Positions 36,140 through 45,056 of a stretch of DNA of 64,000 bases are shown here, piece after piece. Under the pieces are notes generated by a model that saw only the letters and a list, made by a program, of their open reading frames with translations, made no database searches and was not told the origin of the DNA. Position 1 is the first letter of the stretch. Each line of letters begins with the position of its first letter. The DNA is from DATARH01 sp963705325. Lineage in GTDB: Bacteria; Pseudomonadota; Alphaproteobacteria; ATCC43930; CGMCC-115725. Position numbers and translations under genes: made by a program. The DNA lies in assembly GCA_963705325.1 (NCBI GenBank), contig OY970069.1, forward strand, positions 1,488,001 to 1,552,000, in the 5' to 3' direction.

Positions 36140-37471
36140 ATGACGAAAATTCACCGCCGCCGCGTCCTGCAGCTTTCGGCCGGCGGCGCGGCCGCCGCGG
36201 CGACCGGCGGCCTCGCCGGCATCCTGGCGAGCGGGCGGGCGCCCGCTTATGGCCAGGCGATGACCGTGCACTGGCTGCGCTGGGCGGATTTCGTACCGGC
36301 CTCAGACGCCTTCCTCAAGGGCCCTTACACCGAACAATGCCAAAAGGACCTCGGGGTCAAGCTCACGGTTGAGACGATCAATGCCAACGACATCCAGGCG
36401 CGTGTCACCTCGGCGATTCAATCGGGCGCCGGGCCCGACATTTTCTACCTGCTGAACAATTGGCCCCAGCTTTACGGCCAGAGCGCGGTTGATGTCAGCG
36501 CCCTCGCCGATGATATCGGCAAGGCGCAAGGCGGTTTTTACGACATCTGCAAGGTCGTCGGCACAATGGGCAGCAAGTGGGTAGGGGTGCCGTATTGCGT
36601 CGGCGGGGGCCTCGTCGCATATCGCAAATCCTGGCTCGCCGAGGCAGGCTCGCCCGATGGCTTCCCCAAGGATTGGGACACCTTCCGCGCCGTGGGGAAG
36701 AAGCTCAAGGCAGCTGGCCATCCATACGGCCAGACCGCCGGGCACACCTTCGGCGACGCTCCGGGTTGGTGGTACCCGTATCTCTGGTCGTGGGGCGGCA
36801 AGGAGGTCGAGGCCGATGGAAAAACCGTCGCGCTGAACAGCAAGGAGACCATTGAATCGGTGAGATTCGCGGTCGCGTTGTGGAAGGAGACGATGGACGA
36901 GGGCGGGTTATCCTGGGACGACACCAGTAACAACCGTGCGTTCCTGTCGGGTACAATCAGCGCCACCAATAACGGCGCATCGATCTATCTCGAGGCCAAG
37001 AAGAAGCCCGATTCCTACCTGACCGAGAAAGGCGACCCGATGTTCAAGGACATCCTCCACGCCAGCATTCCGGGAGGCGCGGGCGGCGTGTTCAATGAAC
37101 CCGGGCCCTTCACCAACATGCTGATGAGCTACTCGAAGAACCAGGATGCGGCGAAGAAATTCCTTGCGTGGGCACACTCGAAGGATGTGTTCGAAAAGTG
37201 GTTCACCACGCAACAGGGCTACACAGCCGGCGCCACCAAGGTCTGGGAGGACGATCCCGTGTGGAAGGCGGACCCGGTGATGGAGCCGTTCAAGAAGATC
37301 CCGGTCACTGGGCGAATGGTCGGCTATGCCGGCCCGCCGAACCAGAAAGCCGCCGAAATTCGGACCAAATACGTCATTGTCGACATGTACGCGAAGGCGA
37401 TCCAGGGCATGACCGCCGAGGACTCGGTGAAATGGGCGACCGACGAACTCACTAAGGTCTACGCGGCTTAA
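36140..37471 (+). CDS. Extracellular sugar-binding protein, Tat-dependent
   Basis: 443 residues. MTKIHRRRVLQLSAGGAAAA is a twin-arginine signal; cleavage probably after AYGQA. Mature part starts MTVHWLRWADFVPASDAF. Contains SBP family-1 landmarks: SAIQSGAGPDIFYLLNNWPQ, SKWVGVPYCVGGGLVAYRKS and SYSKNQDAAKKFLAWAHSKD. Delivers substrate to the MalFGK-like complex. GGAGG lies 9 bp upstream of the ATG. A large GC-rich hairpin follows the stop, then a truncated paralogue of the same gene. Confidence 0.92.
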   Translation: MTKIHRRRVLQLSAGGAAAAATGGLAGILASGRAPAYGQAMTVHWLRWADFVPASDAFLKGPYTEQCQKDLGVKLTVETINANDIQARVTSAIQSGAGPDIFYLLNNWPQLYGQSAVDVSALADDIGKAQGGFYDICKVVGTMGSKWVGVPYCVGGGLVAYRKSWLAEAGSPDGFPKDWDTFRAVGKKLKAAGHPYGQTAGHTFGDAPGWWYPYLWSWGGKEVEADGKTVALNSKETIESVRFAVALWKETMDEGGLSWDDTSNNRAFLSGTISATNNGASIYLEAKKKPDSYLTEKGDPMFKDILHASIPGGAGGVFNEPGPFTNMLMSYSKNQDAAKKFLAWAHSKDVFEKWFTTQQGYTAGATKVWEDDPVWKADPVMEPFKKIPVTGRMVGYAGPPNQKAAEIRTKYVIVDMYAKAIQGMTAEDSVKWATDELTKVYAA

Positions 37472-37481
37472 GGTTCGCAGC

Positions 37482-37508
37482 CGGGAGCCGGCGCCGTGCC
37501 GGCTCCCG
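37482..37508. other. Perfect 11-bp hairpin after the binding-protein gene
   Basis: CGGGAGCCGGC (37482-37492), loop GCCGT, GCCGGCTCCCG (37498-37508). Eleven bases after the stop of the binding-protein gene. No T-run follows, so it may act as a 3' mRNA-protecting hairpin or Rho-assisted end rather than an intrinsic terminator. Confidence 0.55.
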
Positions 37509-37541
37509 CCAACAAGCAAAATTGGAACAGTGAGATTGGCG

Positions 37542-37880
37542 ATGCAGCGCATCAACCGACGACGTGTCCTGAAGCTTTCTGGTGCGGGCTCGCTTGCCGT
37601 CGCGAGCGGCGGTCTCGCCGGCATCCTGGCGAGCGGCCGGGTACCGGCCTTCGCTCAGGGTACGACGCTGCACTGGCTGAAATTTGTCGATTTCGTGCCG
37701 GCTTCCGACGCCTTGCTCAAGGGCAAGATCAAGGAGGATTGCCAGAAGGCGCTCGGCATCAACCTGGAGGTCGAAGCCATCAACGGCGACGGGATTCACG
37801 CGCGCATTACCTCGGCGATCCAGGCGAAGACCGGCCCCGATATCCTGATGGCGGTCAACAACTGGGCGCAGCTCGATCTA
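37542..37880 (+). pseudogene. 3'-truncated paralogue of the sugar-binding protein gene
   Basis: ATG 37542 gives MQRINRRRVLKLSGAGSLAV, again a Tat signal, then GGLAGILASGRVPAFAQ, nearly the same as the intact gene upstream. Similarity continues (LHWLKFVDFVPASDALLKGK; ITSAIQAKTGPDILMAVNNW) up to about WAQLDLS at 37880, where the intact copy has WPQLYGQSAVDVS. After this the frame runs on into unrelated sequence antisense to livM and stops at 38060. Only the first quarter of the protein is kept, so it cannot bind substrate. Confidence 0.75.
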
Positions 37881-37959
37881 TCTCTCGGCGCCACCGCCAG
37901 TCCCATCTTCTTCGCGCATTCACCCAAGAGCAGCGCCGCCGAGAATAGAGTTGTGAGCG

Positions 37960-38955
37960 CTAGGGGTTGGGCACGGCCGGAGCGGCCTCTTCCTCGTCGA
38001 CGCCGCGCACCGAGCGCGCGGACATACCTTCGATCAGACCGACGATCCCTTGCGGCATGAAAATGACGAAAAGAATCAGGAGGATGCCGTAAATCGTATT
38101 CGCGGCGCCGATGAAGTGGATCCCGAAGAGGATGCGCAGGCTCTCGTTAAGCACGATCGTGAAGAACGCGCCGACCGTCGGCCCCAAAAGCGTTCCCATC
38201 CCGCCGGCGATCGCCGCGAAGACGATCTGCAGCGAGACCGCAACCCCGGAGACGACGTCCGGATTCACGTATTGAATGTATTGCGTGAGAAGCGATCCGC
38301 CGAGCGCAGTCAGCGCCGCGCTGATCACCGTGACCCGCAGCTTTTCTCGCATCACATTGATGCCGCCCGATGCGGCGGCGATCTCATCCTCGGAGATCGC
38401 CTCGAGCGCGACCCGGCCAATGCCGGTGTCGACCCGCCACCACACGACGAGCCCGGCCATCCAGACGACCAAGGCGATCGCGTAGAACACGCTTTTCTGC
38501 CCGAACTGCAGCGCTATCCAGGAGTGTTTGACGTTGAGGGTCATGCCGAGCGAGCCGCCGGTGACTTCGCGCGCGGCGACGAGCGAGAGCAGCACAACTT
38601 GGCTCAAGGCCAGCGTGACCAGCGCGAAATAATGGCCGACAACGCGGAGCCGGAATGATGGATAACCGATCAATACGCCCATTAGCATCGCCAGCGCCAT
38701 GCCGACCGGGATGCCGAGCCATGGCGTCAGGCTGTAGTAGTTCCATAACAGCGCCGGCACGTAGGCACCGATGCCGAGAAACGCGCCGTGCCCGAACGAG
38801 GTGAGCCCAAAGCGACCCATCAGCGACCAGGCGGTGTAGATAAAGCCCCAAATCAGAATCTGGATCGCGATATGGAGGGCGTAATCGGCCGCGACAAACG
38901 GCACGAGCGCCAACGCGATCAGCCCCGCGATACCGGCGAGGACGCCTTTGCTCAT
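37960..38955 (-). CDS. livM: Branched-chain amino acid ABC transporter permease LivM, second cluster
   Basis: 331 residues, intact. Helix-rich, with MGRFGLTSFGHGAFLGIGAY, SFRLRVVGHYFALVTLALSQ, coupling loop ISEDEIAAASGGINVMREKL and IAGGMGTLLGPTVGAFF. The C-terminal tail is acidic (VDEEEAAPAVPNP). Last gene of the second liv cluster; its ATG overlaps the livH stop by 4 bp. It converges on the truncated binding-protein remnant. Confidence 0.92.
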   Translation of the reverse strand: MSKGVLAGIAGLIALALVPFVAADYALHIAIQILIWGFIYTAWSLMGRFGLTSFGHGAFLGIGAYVPALLWNYYSLTPWLGIPVGMALAMLMGVLIGYPSFRLRVVGHYFALVTLALSQVVLLSLVAAREVTGGSLGMTLNVKHSWIALQFGQKSVFYAIALVVWMAGLVVWWRVDTGIGRVALEAISEDEIAAASGGINVMREKLRVTVISAALTALGGSLLTQYIQYVNPDVVSGVAVSLQIVFAAIAGGMGTLLGPTVGAFFTIVLNESLRILFGIHFIGAANTIYGILLILFVIFMPQGIVGLIEGMSARSVRGVDEEEAAPAVPNP

Positions 38956-39806
38956 CGGCTGAAAATCCCCTGCGGCCTGACGAAGATCATCACGATGAAC
39001 AAGAGGAAGGCGAGCACGTAGGAAAACTCGATCGAGAAGTAATAGCCGCCGACCGCGATGATCTGGCTCATGATGAAAGCGGCGGCGAACCCGCCGATCA
39101 TATTGCCGAGCCCGCCCAGCACGCAGATCATGAAGGTGATCGGGCCGAACGAATTGCCGATGAACGGGTGCACGTCGTATTGCAGCACCAACAGGCAGGC
39201 GGCCAATCCCGCCAGCCCACCGCCGATGCCCGAGGTGATGAAGTAGATGCTGCGAGGGCTCACGCCCATCAGCCCCATGACCTCACGATCTTCTGCTATC
39301 GCGCGGATCGCGGTGCCGAGATAAGTCCGCTTGAGGAACAGGTACAGACCACCGGCACCGAGCAGCGCGATAGCGAATGCCAAGAGCCGCGCCTTGCTGA
39401 CATCGATCTCGCCGAGTTCGATCGGCGCCAGGTGAATGCCGACGTTCCGGAAATCGGTGCCGAACAGCAGCGTCGTGAAGCTCTGCAGGAAGAACAGCAG
39501 GCCGCCCGTCGCCAAAAGCTGGTTGATCGGCGCGAAGCCCAACACCGGCTCGATAATCAGCCGGTGCACCGCCAGTCCCAGCACGGCGACGAGAAGGATG
39601 GCGGCGATACAGGCGAGAATGAACGGCACGCCGAAATAGCTGTAGAGCCAGTAAACGGTGTACATGCCGCACATCACCAGCTCGACATAACAAATCCAGA
39701 CGACGTCGATGACCCCGAAGATCAGGTTGAGGCCGAGCGCCAGCAGGGCCAGCACGCCGCCCAACAGCAACCCGTCGACGACCGCTTCGAGCAGAAAAAT
39801 GTCCAT
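38952..39806 (-). CDS. livH: Branched-chain amino acid ABC transporter permease LivH, second cluster
   Basis: 284 residues. Starts MDIFLLEAVVDGLLLGGVLA; LNLIFGVIDVVWICYVELVM replaces the usual INFAHG stretch, an atypical feature, while the coupling loop RTYLGTAIRAIAEDREVMGL and the late VLGGLGNMIGGFAAAFIMSQ are normal. Follows livF by 15 bp and overlaps livM by 4 bp. The changed INFAHG-like segment hints at a substrate other than leucine/isoleucine/valine. Confidence 0.9.
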   Translation of the reverse strand: MDIFLLEAVVDGLLLGGVLALLALGLNLIFGVIDVVWICYVELVMCGMYTVYWLYSYFGVPFILACIAAILLVAVLGLAVHRLIIEPVLGFAPINQLLATGGLLFFLQSFTTLLFGTDFRNVGIHLAPIELGEIDVSKARLLAFAIALLGAGGLYLFLKRTYLGTAIRAIAEDREVMGLMGVSPRSIYFITSGIGGGLAGLAACLLVLQYDVHPFIGNSFGPITFMICVLGGLGNMIGGFAAAFIMSQIIAVGGYYFSIEFSYVLAFLLFIVMIFVRPQGIFSR

Positions 39807-39821
39807 TCGGTCCCTGTTCCC

Positions 39822-40565
39822 CTAAAGGCCCATATACGCCTTGCGGATCGCCTCGTTCTCGCGCAGTTCGGACGCACTGCCGGAAAGGTGAATGTGCCCG
39901 GCTTCGAGCAGATACGCGCGATCCACCAGCGCCAGCACCTGCTGCACGTTCTGCTCGACGATCAGCACCGTAAAGCCTTCGGCGCGAATGCGCCGGACCA
40001 GATCGAACACCTGCTCGACTGCGAGCGGCGCCAACCCGGCCGACGGTTCATCCATCAACAGCAGCTTGGGCCGCGACATCAGCGCCCGGCCGATCGCGCA
40101 CATTTGCTGCTCGCCGCCCGACATCGTGCCGGCGGCCTGGCCGCGCCGCTCCTTGAGACGCGGAAAGAGGTCGTAGACCCATCGCAGCCGCTCGGCGAGA
40201 TGCTTGCGCGCGGCAGGGATGAACGCCCCCATGCGCAGGTTTTCCTCGACGGTCAGCCGTGCAAAGAGACGCCGGTTTTCCGGCACATGGGCGATGCCCT
40301 TCGCGACGATGCGATAGGCCGGCAGGTGGGTGATCGAGTTGCCGATCAGCCGGACATCGCCGGCGATAGCGGGCAAGAGCCCGGAGATCACCCGCATCAA
40401 CGTCGTCTTGCCGGCGCCATTCGGGCCGATGACGCCGACTGCCTCGCCGAGATTGACCGAGAGCGACACGCCGAACAACGCCTGGAACGAGCCGTAAGCC
40501 GCCGAGACGTTGCTCAGCGCGAGCAGTTCCGGCTCGGGGGTCGTCTCAGTGGTGACCACGGCCAA
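39822..40565 (-). CDS. livF: Branched-chain amino acid ABC transporter ATPase LivF, second cluster
   Basis: 247 residues. Walker A GPNGAGKTTLMRVISG, signature TMSGGEQQMCAIGRALMSRP, Walker B LLLMDEPSAGLAP and LIVEQNVQQVLALVDRAYLL. Its start overlaps the end of livG by 20 bp. Within the cluster order SBP-livG-livF-livH-livM, all on the minus strand. Confidence 0.92.
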   Translation of the reverse strand: MAVVTTETTPEPELLALSNVSAAYGSFQALFGVSLSVNLGEAVGVIGPNGAGKTTLMRVISGLLPAIAGDVRLIGNSITHLPAYRIVAKGIAHVPENRRLFARLTVEENLRMGAFIPAARKHLAERLRWVYDLFPRLKERRGQAAGTMSGGEQQMCAIGRALMSRPKLLLMDEPSAGLAPLAVEQVFDLVRRIRAEGFTVLIVEQNVQQVLALVDRAYLLEAGHIHLSGSASELRENEAIRKAYMGL

Positions 40566-41271
40566 GATAAACCTCGGTCACGCGTTCGTCCTTGATGGCG
40601 TCGGCGGGAGAGCCTTCGAAGATCTTTTCGCCATGGTCGAGCACGATGACGCGGTCGACCACCCGCATCAGCACGCCCATGATGTGCTCGACCCAGACAA
40701 TCGTGATGCCGAGCTTGGTGCGCACGTTCTGGAGCATCTCGGCGGCGCGGTCCATCTCGGCCGTGTCGAGCCCGCCAAGGCTCTCATCGGCGAGCAGCAT
40801 TTTGGGCTGTGTCGACAGCGCCCGGGCGATTTCGAGTTTCTTGAGCGCCGCGGCGCCGAGCCCATGCGTCGTCGCGCTCGCCTCGCCCGGCAACCCGACC
40901 ATGTCGAGCGCCGCCACCGCCCGCCGCTCGGCCTCGACACGGGAAATTTCGCCGCCCTGGGCGTAATACGCCGATAGCGCGACGTTGTCGCGCAGCGACA
41001 GCTTGCGAAACGGCCGCGGGATCTGAAACGTGCGGGCCAGACCGCGGCGGCAAACCTGATGCGCCTGCAGGCCGCCGATTTCGCGATCCTCGAAGCGCAC
41101 CGAGCCGGCATTCGGCGCCAGCGTGCCCGAGATCAGGTTGAACGTCGTGGTCTTGCCGGACCCGTTCGGGCCGATCAGCCCGACGATCTCGCCGCGGCGG
41201 ATCGAGAACGAGATCGCGTTGACGGCGGTGAAGCCGCCGAAACGCCGGGTCAAGCCCGCGATTTCAAGCAC
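40546..41271 (-). CDS. livG: Branched-chain amino acid ABC transporter ATPase LivG, second cluster
   Basis: 241 residues from GTG at 41271, one base after the binding-protein stop; the frame runs further up but only antisense-like sequence is found there. Starts VLEIAGLTRRFGGFTAVNAI. Walker A GPNGSGKTTTFNLISG, signature variant GLGAAALKKLEIARALSTQP, Walker B MLLADESLGGLDTAEMD. Note DES instead of DEP in Walker B, frequent in LivG. C-terminus KIFEGSPADAIKDERVTEVY is typical. Confidence 0.9.
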   Translation of the reverse strand: MLEIAGLTRRFGGFTAVNAISFSIRRGEIVGLIGPNGSGKTTTFNLISGTLAPNAGSVRFEDREIGGLQAHQVCRRGLARTFQIPRPFRKLSLRDNVALSAYYAQGGEISRVEAERRAVAALDMVGLPGEASATTHGLGAAALKKLEIARALSTQPKMLLADESLGGLDTAEMDRAAEMLQNVRTKLGITIVWVEHIMGVLMRVVDRVIVLDHGEKIFEGSPADAIKDERVTEVYLGRGHH

Positions 41272-41272
41272 C

Positions 41273-42580
41273 TCAGCCCATCGCGTAGGGCGACGAAGAA
41301 GGCAGCGGCAGTACTGGCGACTGGGTCTCGATTTCCGTCGGCCAAACGACGGTGATTTCTTTGCCGTGATTTTGCATGACCACGGGTAGCGCGCGATCAT
41401 TCTGCCCGGCCATCGCGTCGTCGGGCGGGAGGAACTTGACGCCGTAGCCCTGCAGCGTTCCGCCGAGCGGGACATCGACCTCGAGGGCTGCCTTGCGCAC
41501 CGCCTCGGCGTCGAAGCCGCCGTATTTTGCGGTGGCGATCGGCAGCACTTTTTCGAGCAGGATCCAGGTGTTGTTGAAGCCCATCGAGCAATGCGTCGGC
41601 ACCTCGGTGGCGCCGGTCTTGGCCTTGTAGCCGTCGACCATCAGCTTGATCAGATCGCCCACCCCCGGCGCCAGCTTCGCTGGATCGAGCCGCTGCGCCG
41701 GCGCGGGGTCGATGTTGCAGAAATTGTCGACATCATCGCCGAAGGTGTCGCGCAACTTATCGAGTTGGCTGTAGCCGGCGCCGTTGCCGATCAGCATCTT
41801 GAACTTGAGCCCGGCCTCGCGCCCTTGGCGTAGGAATAGGGTGATGTCGGGGTTATAGCCGGCGTGGATGATGATGTCCGGCCGGGCGCGCCGCAGCTTG
41901 GTGATCAGCGACGACAAATCGGGCGTGCTGGCGGAATAGGATTCCTTGAGGACGATCTGCGTGAACCCCTTTTTGGCCGCCCACGTCTCGTCGCCCTGCT
42001 GAACGGCGGTACCATAAGGACCGTCTTCGTCGATCAGCGCGATCTTGATATCTTTCGGTTCCCCACCCAGTTTCGCCTTGTTTTCGGCGAGGAAGCTCAT
42101 CGCCGCTTGGGCATACCCGTCGGAATTGACCGTCGGCCGGAAGATGTATTTGAAGTGCTTGTCCTTTAGGACTGGCACGGCGATAGCGCTGTTGATCCAC
42201 AGGATCTTCTTTTCCTGCTCGACCTTGGCGGCAAGCGGCACAGCCTGGGCGCTCGAATAGACGCCGAGGATGATGTCGACCTTTTCCTGATTGAGCAGAC
42301 GCTCGGCCTCATTGATGCCGACATCGACCTTGCTTTGTGAATTGGCCGGCACCGGCTCAACCTTGTACTTGCCGGCGACGCCGCCCTTGCCGTTGACATA
42401 GTCGATGGCCAGCTGCGCGCCGATCGACAGCGGCACCGACCCGGCGCCGGCGAACGGGCCGCTGAGGTCGTGCAACAGACCAATGCGGATCGTCGAGCTC
42501 TGCGCGTAAAGGCGCGGCGTCGGCAACGCCAGACCGGCAAGTCCCGCCCCCGCCAATTGCAGCAGTTTCCGTCTCCGCAT
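41273..42580 (-). CDS. Periplasmic amino acid/amide-binding protein, second liv cluster
   Basis: 435 residues from ATG 42580 (MRRRKLLQLAGAGLAGLALP), a signal sequence with three arginines that may use Sec or Tat. Mature region STIRIGLLHDLSGPFAGAGS is the type-1 periplasmic-binding (Peripla_BP_6) start; LLNQEKVDIILGVYSSAQAV and IALIDEDGPYGTAVQQGDET are further landmarks. First gene of the cluster; livG begins one base later. The frame extends seven codons further up to 42601, but the signal fits ATG 42580 better. Ligand unknown (amino acid, amide or aromatic acid). Confidence 0.9.
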   Translation of the reverse strand: MRRRKLLQLAGAGLAGLALPTPRLYAQSSTIRIGLLHDLSGPFAGAGSVPLSIGAQLAIDYVNGKGGVAGKYKVEPVPANSQSKVDVGINEAERLLNQEKVDIILGVYSSAQAVPLAAKVEQEKKILWINSAIAVPVLKDKHFKYIFRPTVNSDGYAQAAMSFLAENKAKLGGEPKDIKIALIDEDGPYGTAVQQGDETWAAKKGFTQIVLKESYSASTPDLSSLITKLRRARPDIIIHAGYNPDITLFLRQGREAGLKFKMLIGNGAGYSQLDKLRDTFGDDVDNFCNIDPAPAQRLDPAKLAPGVGDLIKLMVDGYKAKTGATEVPTHCSMGFNNTWILLEKVLPIATAKYGGFDAEAVRKAALEVDVPLGGTLQGYGVKFLPPDDAMAGQNDRALPVVMQNHGKEITVVWPTEIETQSPVLPLPSSSPYAMG

Positions 42581-42840
42581 CGTCCCCTCCATATGAACCA
42601 CCGCGTCGATTTTCCGATCGGCCGCGCAACTTCGACGGAAGCTCCACAGGTGTCAACGGCTGCTATCCGCCACGGAGCCATGCGCCTCGGCGCAGCCTAC
42701 TCTCAAATCTCCTACGTCGAGATCGTTACTCGCCTCACGCTGAAGACACATGCGTTGGCCGATCGGTCGGGCGCGGTGATCTTTACGGTCAAGGCGATGT
42801 CGGGGCCGGCATATCGCGACTTGTCGGCGTCGCATTTGTA

Positions 42841-43446
42841 GAGGCGGGCTATTTTGCGGATGCGGCGAATGCGGCGCGATTGATGCGCTATTCGAGGGTA
42901 GCTGCAAGAATCGCGGAAATTCGCCGGGTCCGTGAGCGAACACAGCTTGTCGCCGACGAGCGTGCCGTGGCGAAGCTTGCGACATCGAAAGAGCGTGTCG
43001 GGCAGGAGTTTGCGGCGATCGGGTTTGCGAACATCGCAGACCTAACGACGCTTGATGATGACGGGCATCGGGTCATCAATCTGGACAATGCGACGCGGGA
43101 GCAACTGGCGGCTGTCGCGGCTATCAGCGTGGACTATTACATTGAAAGAAAAGGAAAAAACGCTCTCAAGGTCAAGCGGGTGAAGGTGACGATGCATCCG
43201 AAGGTCGCAGCGCTCGAGAAGCTTGCGCGGATGTTCGGCTGGATCGTCGACGGGCGGTATCTGCAGCAGGACGACGAGCTCGCCAAGCTGACGCCCAGGC
43301 TGGCCAACATGACACCAGAGCAACGCCGGCAGGATGCCGAGGACGTCATAAGGCGAGCGGCGGACCGAGGCTGCCCGCGAAGAACTGCCGATGATCGACG
43401 GGGAACCGGCGAGGCGATCAAGAGTAGCACCTCGAGTGTGCTTTGA
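42841..43446 (+). pseudogene. Remnant of a phage terminase small subunit
   Basis: From about 42841 the frame reads EAGYFADAANAARLMRYSRV and AARIAEIRR, then KERVGQEFAAIGFANIADLT, NLDNATREQLAAVAAISVDY and KVKRVKVTMHPKVAALEKLA. This is the layout of Terminase_2-type small subunits: helix-turn-helix with (E)AGYS..A..A..L, RI-E, a FADI/FANIADL segment, then a KV(K)L-H-K..ALE.L end. No proper start codon precedes the HTH (first in-frame starts are TTG 42880 and ATG 42883, inside it), and no large terminase follows, so it is most likely a prophage relic. Confidence 0.55.
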
Positions 43447-44150
43447 CGTCTACGGTAGTCCTTCGTCAGAAGAGATGCCCCGAGCGGCAGCGGACCCGCA
43501 GGAGTAGCGCTTTATGACCGGCCTACTGTAGACCGCCTACGGTAGGCAATGCGGAACGCTCGGACGAAGGCTCGAGTATTGTGCGGGCGAGATGAACGCA
43601 CTGCTCGTCGTTGTGGCGGCGGGTCTTGCCGTCCTTGACGCCACAGGTTATGTGGGTTTGAGCCTCACAGCGCCCGCAAATCTGCCGGTGGTCGCCGCAG
43701 TACCAGCGGCAGATTCTCCCGTCTCATCCTGTGTGAACGTTCAGAAGTCCCTCGCGGCTAGATGAGGCCATCGCTGTCAGGACAACCTCGCGCTGCACGT
43801 AGCGCATCTCGTCGGGGGTGTGGCCGGGACGGGTCTCCAAGTTAGCCTTACCGGTCATCGATCGGCTCGCCGCGAGCGGGCACGTGTCGAGAGCTTAGGC
43901 TCACTGGTTCAACAGCTTATTGGCGATGTCACACCGCTACTCTTAACGGCCGCCATATGGCTCGTGAATTGGTCAACAATGTTGAAAGCGGCCCTCGCGG
44001 GGCTAAATTTAGAGGAAAGGGATTATAACAAAGTAGCCGCGGTATGAATGGAACTCGCCCGGCGCGACAGATGAAGGCGCGCGCGGTGACGACGACCGGT
44101 AAACAGGAGAGCGGCCGTTCAGGCCGATAGAGCTACAGATGGGTGGCGTC
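43447..44150. other. Non-coding or degraded stretch within the mobile-like region
   Basis: About 700 bp without a convincing gene. Near 43447-43545 short repeated motifs CTACGGTAG, CTACTGTAG and a palindrome GCCTACGGTAGGC occur close together; their meaning is unknown. A frame at 43820-44047 has no support. A small frame at 43592 is listed separately. Confidence 0.45.
43592..43765 (+). CDS. Possible small exported peptide
   Basis: 57 codons: MNALLVVVAAGLAVLDATGY begins like a signal peptide or membrane anchor, followed by an Ala/Val/Pro-rich stretch and one cysteine (VSSCVNVQKSLAAR). The ribosome site is weak. No family recognised. Listed because the hydrophobic start is unlike the surrounding random frames; it may still be spurious. 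Confidence 0.2.
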   Translation: MNALLVVVAAGLAVLDATGYVGLSLTAPANLPVVAAVPAADSPVSSCVNVQKSLAAR

Positions 44151-44531
44151 TTATGCGGACCGTGCTTCTTCCCGGACTAATCGGTTCACGCTGTCAAGCA
44201 ACTCCTCGGGCATAATTGGTTTGGCGAGTGTGGCATCCGCCCCGAGGCGGCTCGCCGTCACCAAAAGATCGAGGGATCCAAAGGCTCCGCCGCCGGATAT
44301 GGCGATAATCTTTGCCGTTGGCCACTCTCGCCGGACGGCCATGATCAAGCCGAGGCCGTCTTGGTCCGGCATGAGGATATCCGTGATGACAATATCAGGC
44401 CGCTCTTTACTGAGCAGCCGCATACCATCCACACCGTTGGTGGCAACCGAGACCTGGTGACCAGCGTCCCGCAGCGGCTCCCCTATCAGGCAGCGCAGGA
44501 TGTCGTCGTCATCAATGACCAAAATTTTCAT
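44151..44531 (-). CDS. Single-domain response regulator (CheY-like)
   Basis: 126 residues from ATG 44531 (MKILVIDDDDILRCLIGEPL). Phospho-acceptor Asp in DIVITDILMPDQDGL, switch Ser in IIAISGGGAF and Lys in ATLAKPIMPEELLD. There is no output domain. A minus-strand frame upstream ends with a TGA overlapping this ATG (ATGA at 44528-44531), so a preceding small gene may be translationally coupled, but it is not recognisable. The partner kinase is not in the window. Confidence 0.85.
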   Translation of the reverse strand: MKILVIDDDDILRCLIGEPLRDAGHQVSVATNGVDGMRLLSKERPDIVITDILMPDQDGLGLIMAVRREWPTAKIIAISGGGAFGSLDLLVTASRLGADATLAKPIMPEELLDSVNRLVREEARSA

Positions 44532-45056
44532 TCGCCGGAGCCACTCTCGATGCATGACATTGCCCGCGACATGGTAAGGGCGAGGCGCGCCTCCACCACC
44601 GCGAACGCCCGGGTCTCGCGGATCATCAATTCTTCGAAACTATCGCCGTGCTGAGGAAAGCAGCTGTCGACCAGGTCGTAGTCCTGGGGTCCGGGTGACG
44701 AATGGCATTTCTGGCCACCCGAATACTCCGCGCAAGGAAATACGGGTACAGCTCTAAGGGGTTGCGGTTGACGAAGTCTTAAATCAGCGGCCTTAGCTAT
44801 CGCTCCCCATGACCGATGACCCGAGCCACGGTCGCCGGACGCCAGGCGCCACCGCGCGCCGATTTGATGCCTCGTGCGTTGGGCGCCGCAGCCTGGCCGA
44901 GCGTGCCGACGCCAGATCACGATGAAGGACCCGAGGGCGATCTGGAACTTCGAATATGACGTGCCGTTTTTTGCCAGTGTTCGGTGAAGGGAGAACCGCG
45001 GCTGTGCGGCTTTTCCCTAACCGCGAACGGTAGCGCTTGCCCCGCGTTGGCGCGAC
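44532..45056. other. Gap with no recognisable gene
   Basis: 525 bp between the orphan receiver gene and the DUF1206 gene. The minus-strand frame ending at 44528 is open back to 44920 and its last 32 codons (MIRETRAFAVVEARLALTMS onward) may be coding because of the stop/start overlap with the receiver gene. The remainder shows nothing. Confidence 0.4.

Noticed and set aside
39168..40595. 475-codon plus-strand frame over livH and livF
   Set aside because: Antisense shadow of conserved, motif-rich ABC transporter genes; its translation is Gln/Arg/Asp-rich without domain features.
43820..44047. 75-codon plus-strand frame
   Set aside because: No ribosome site, no family resemblance, one weak hydrophobic patch only.
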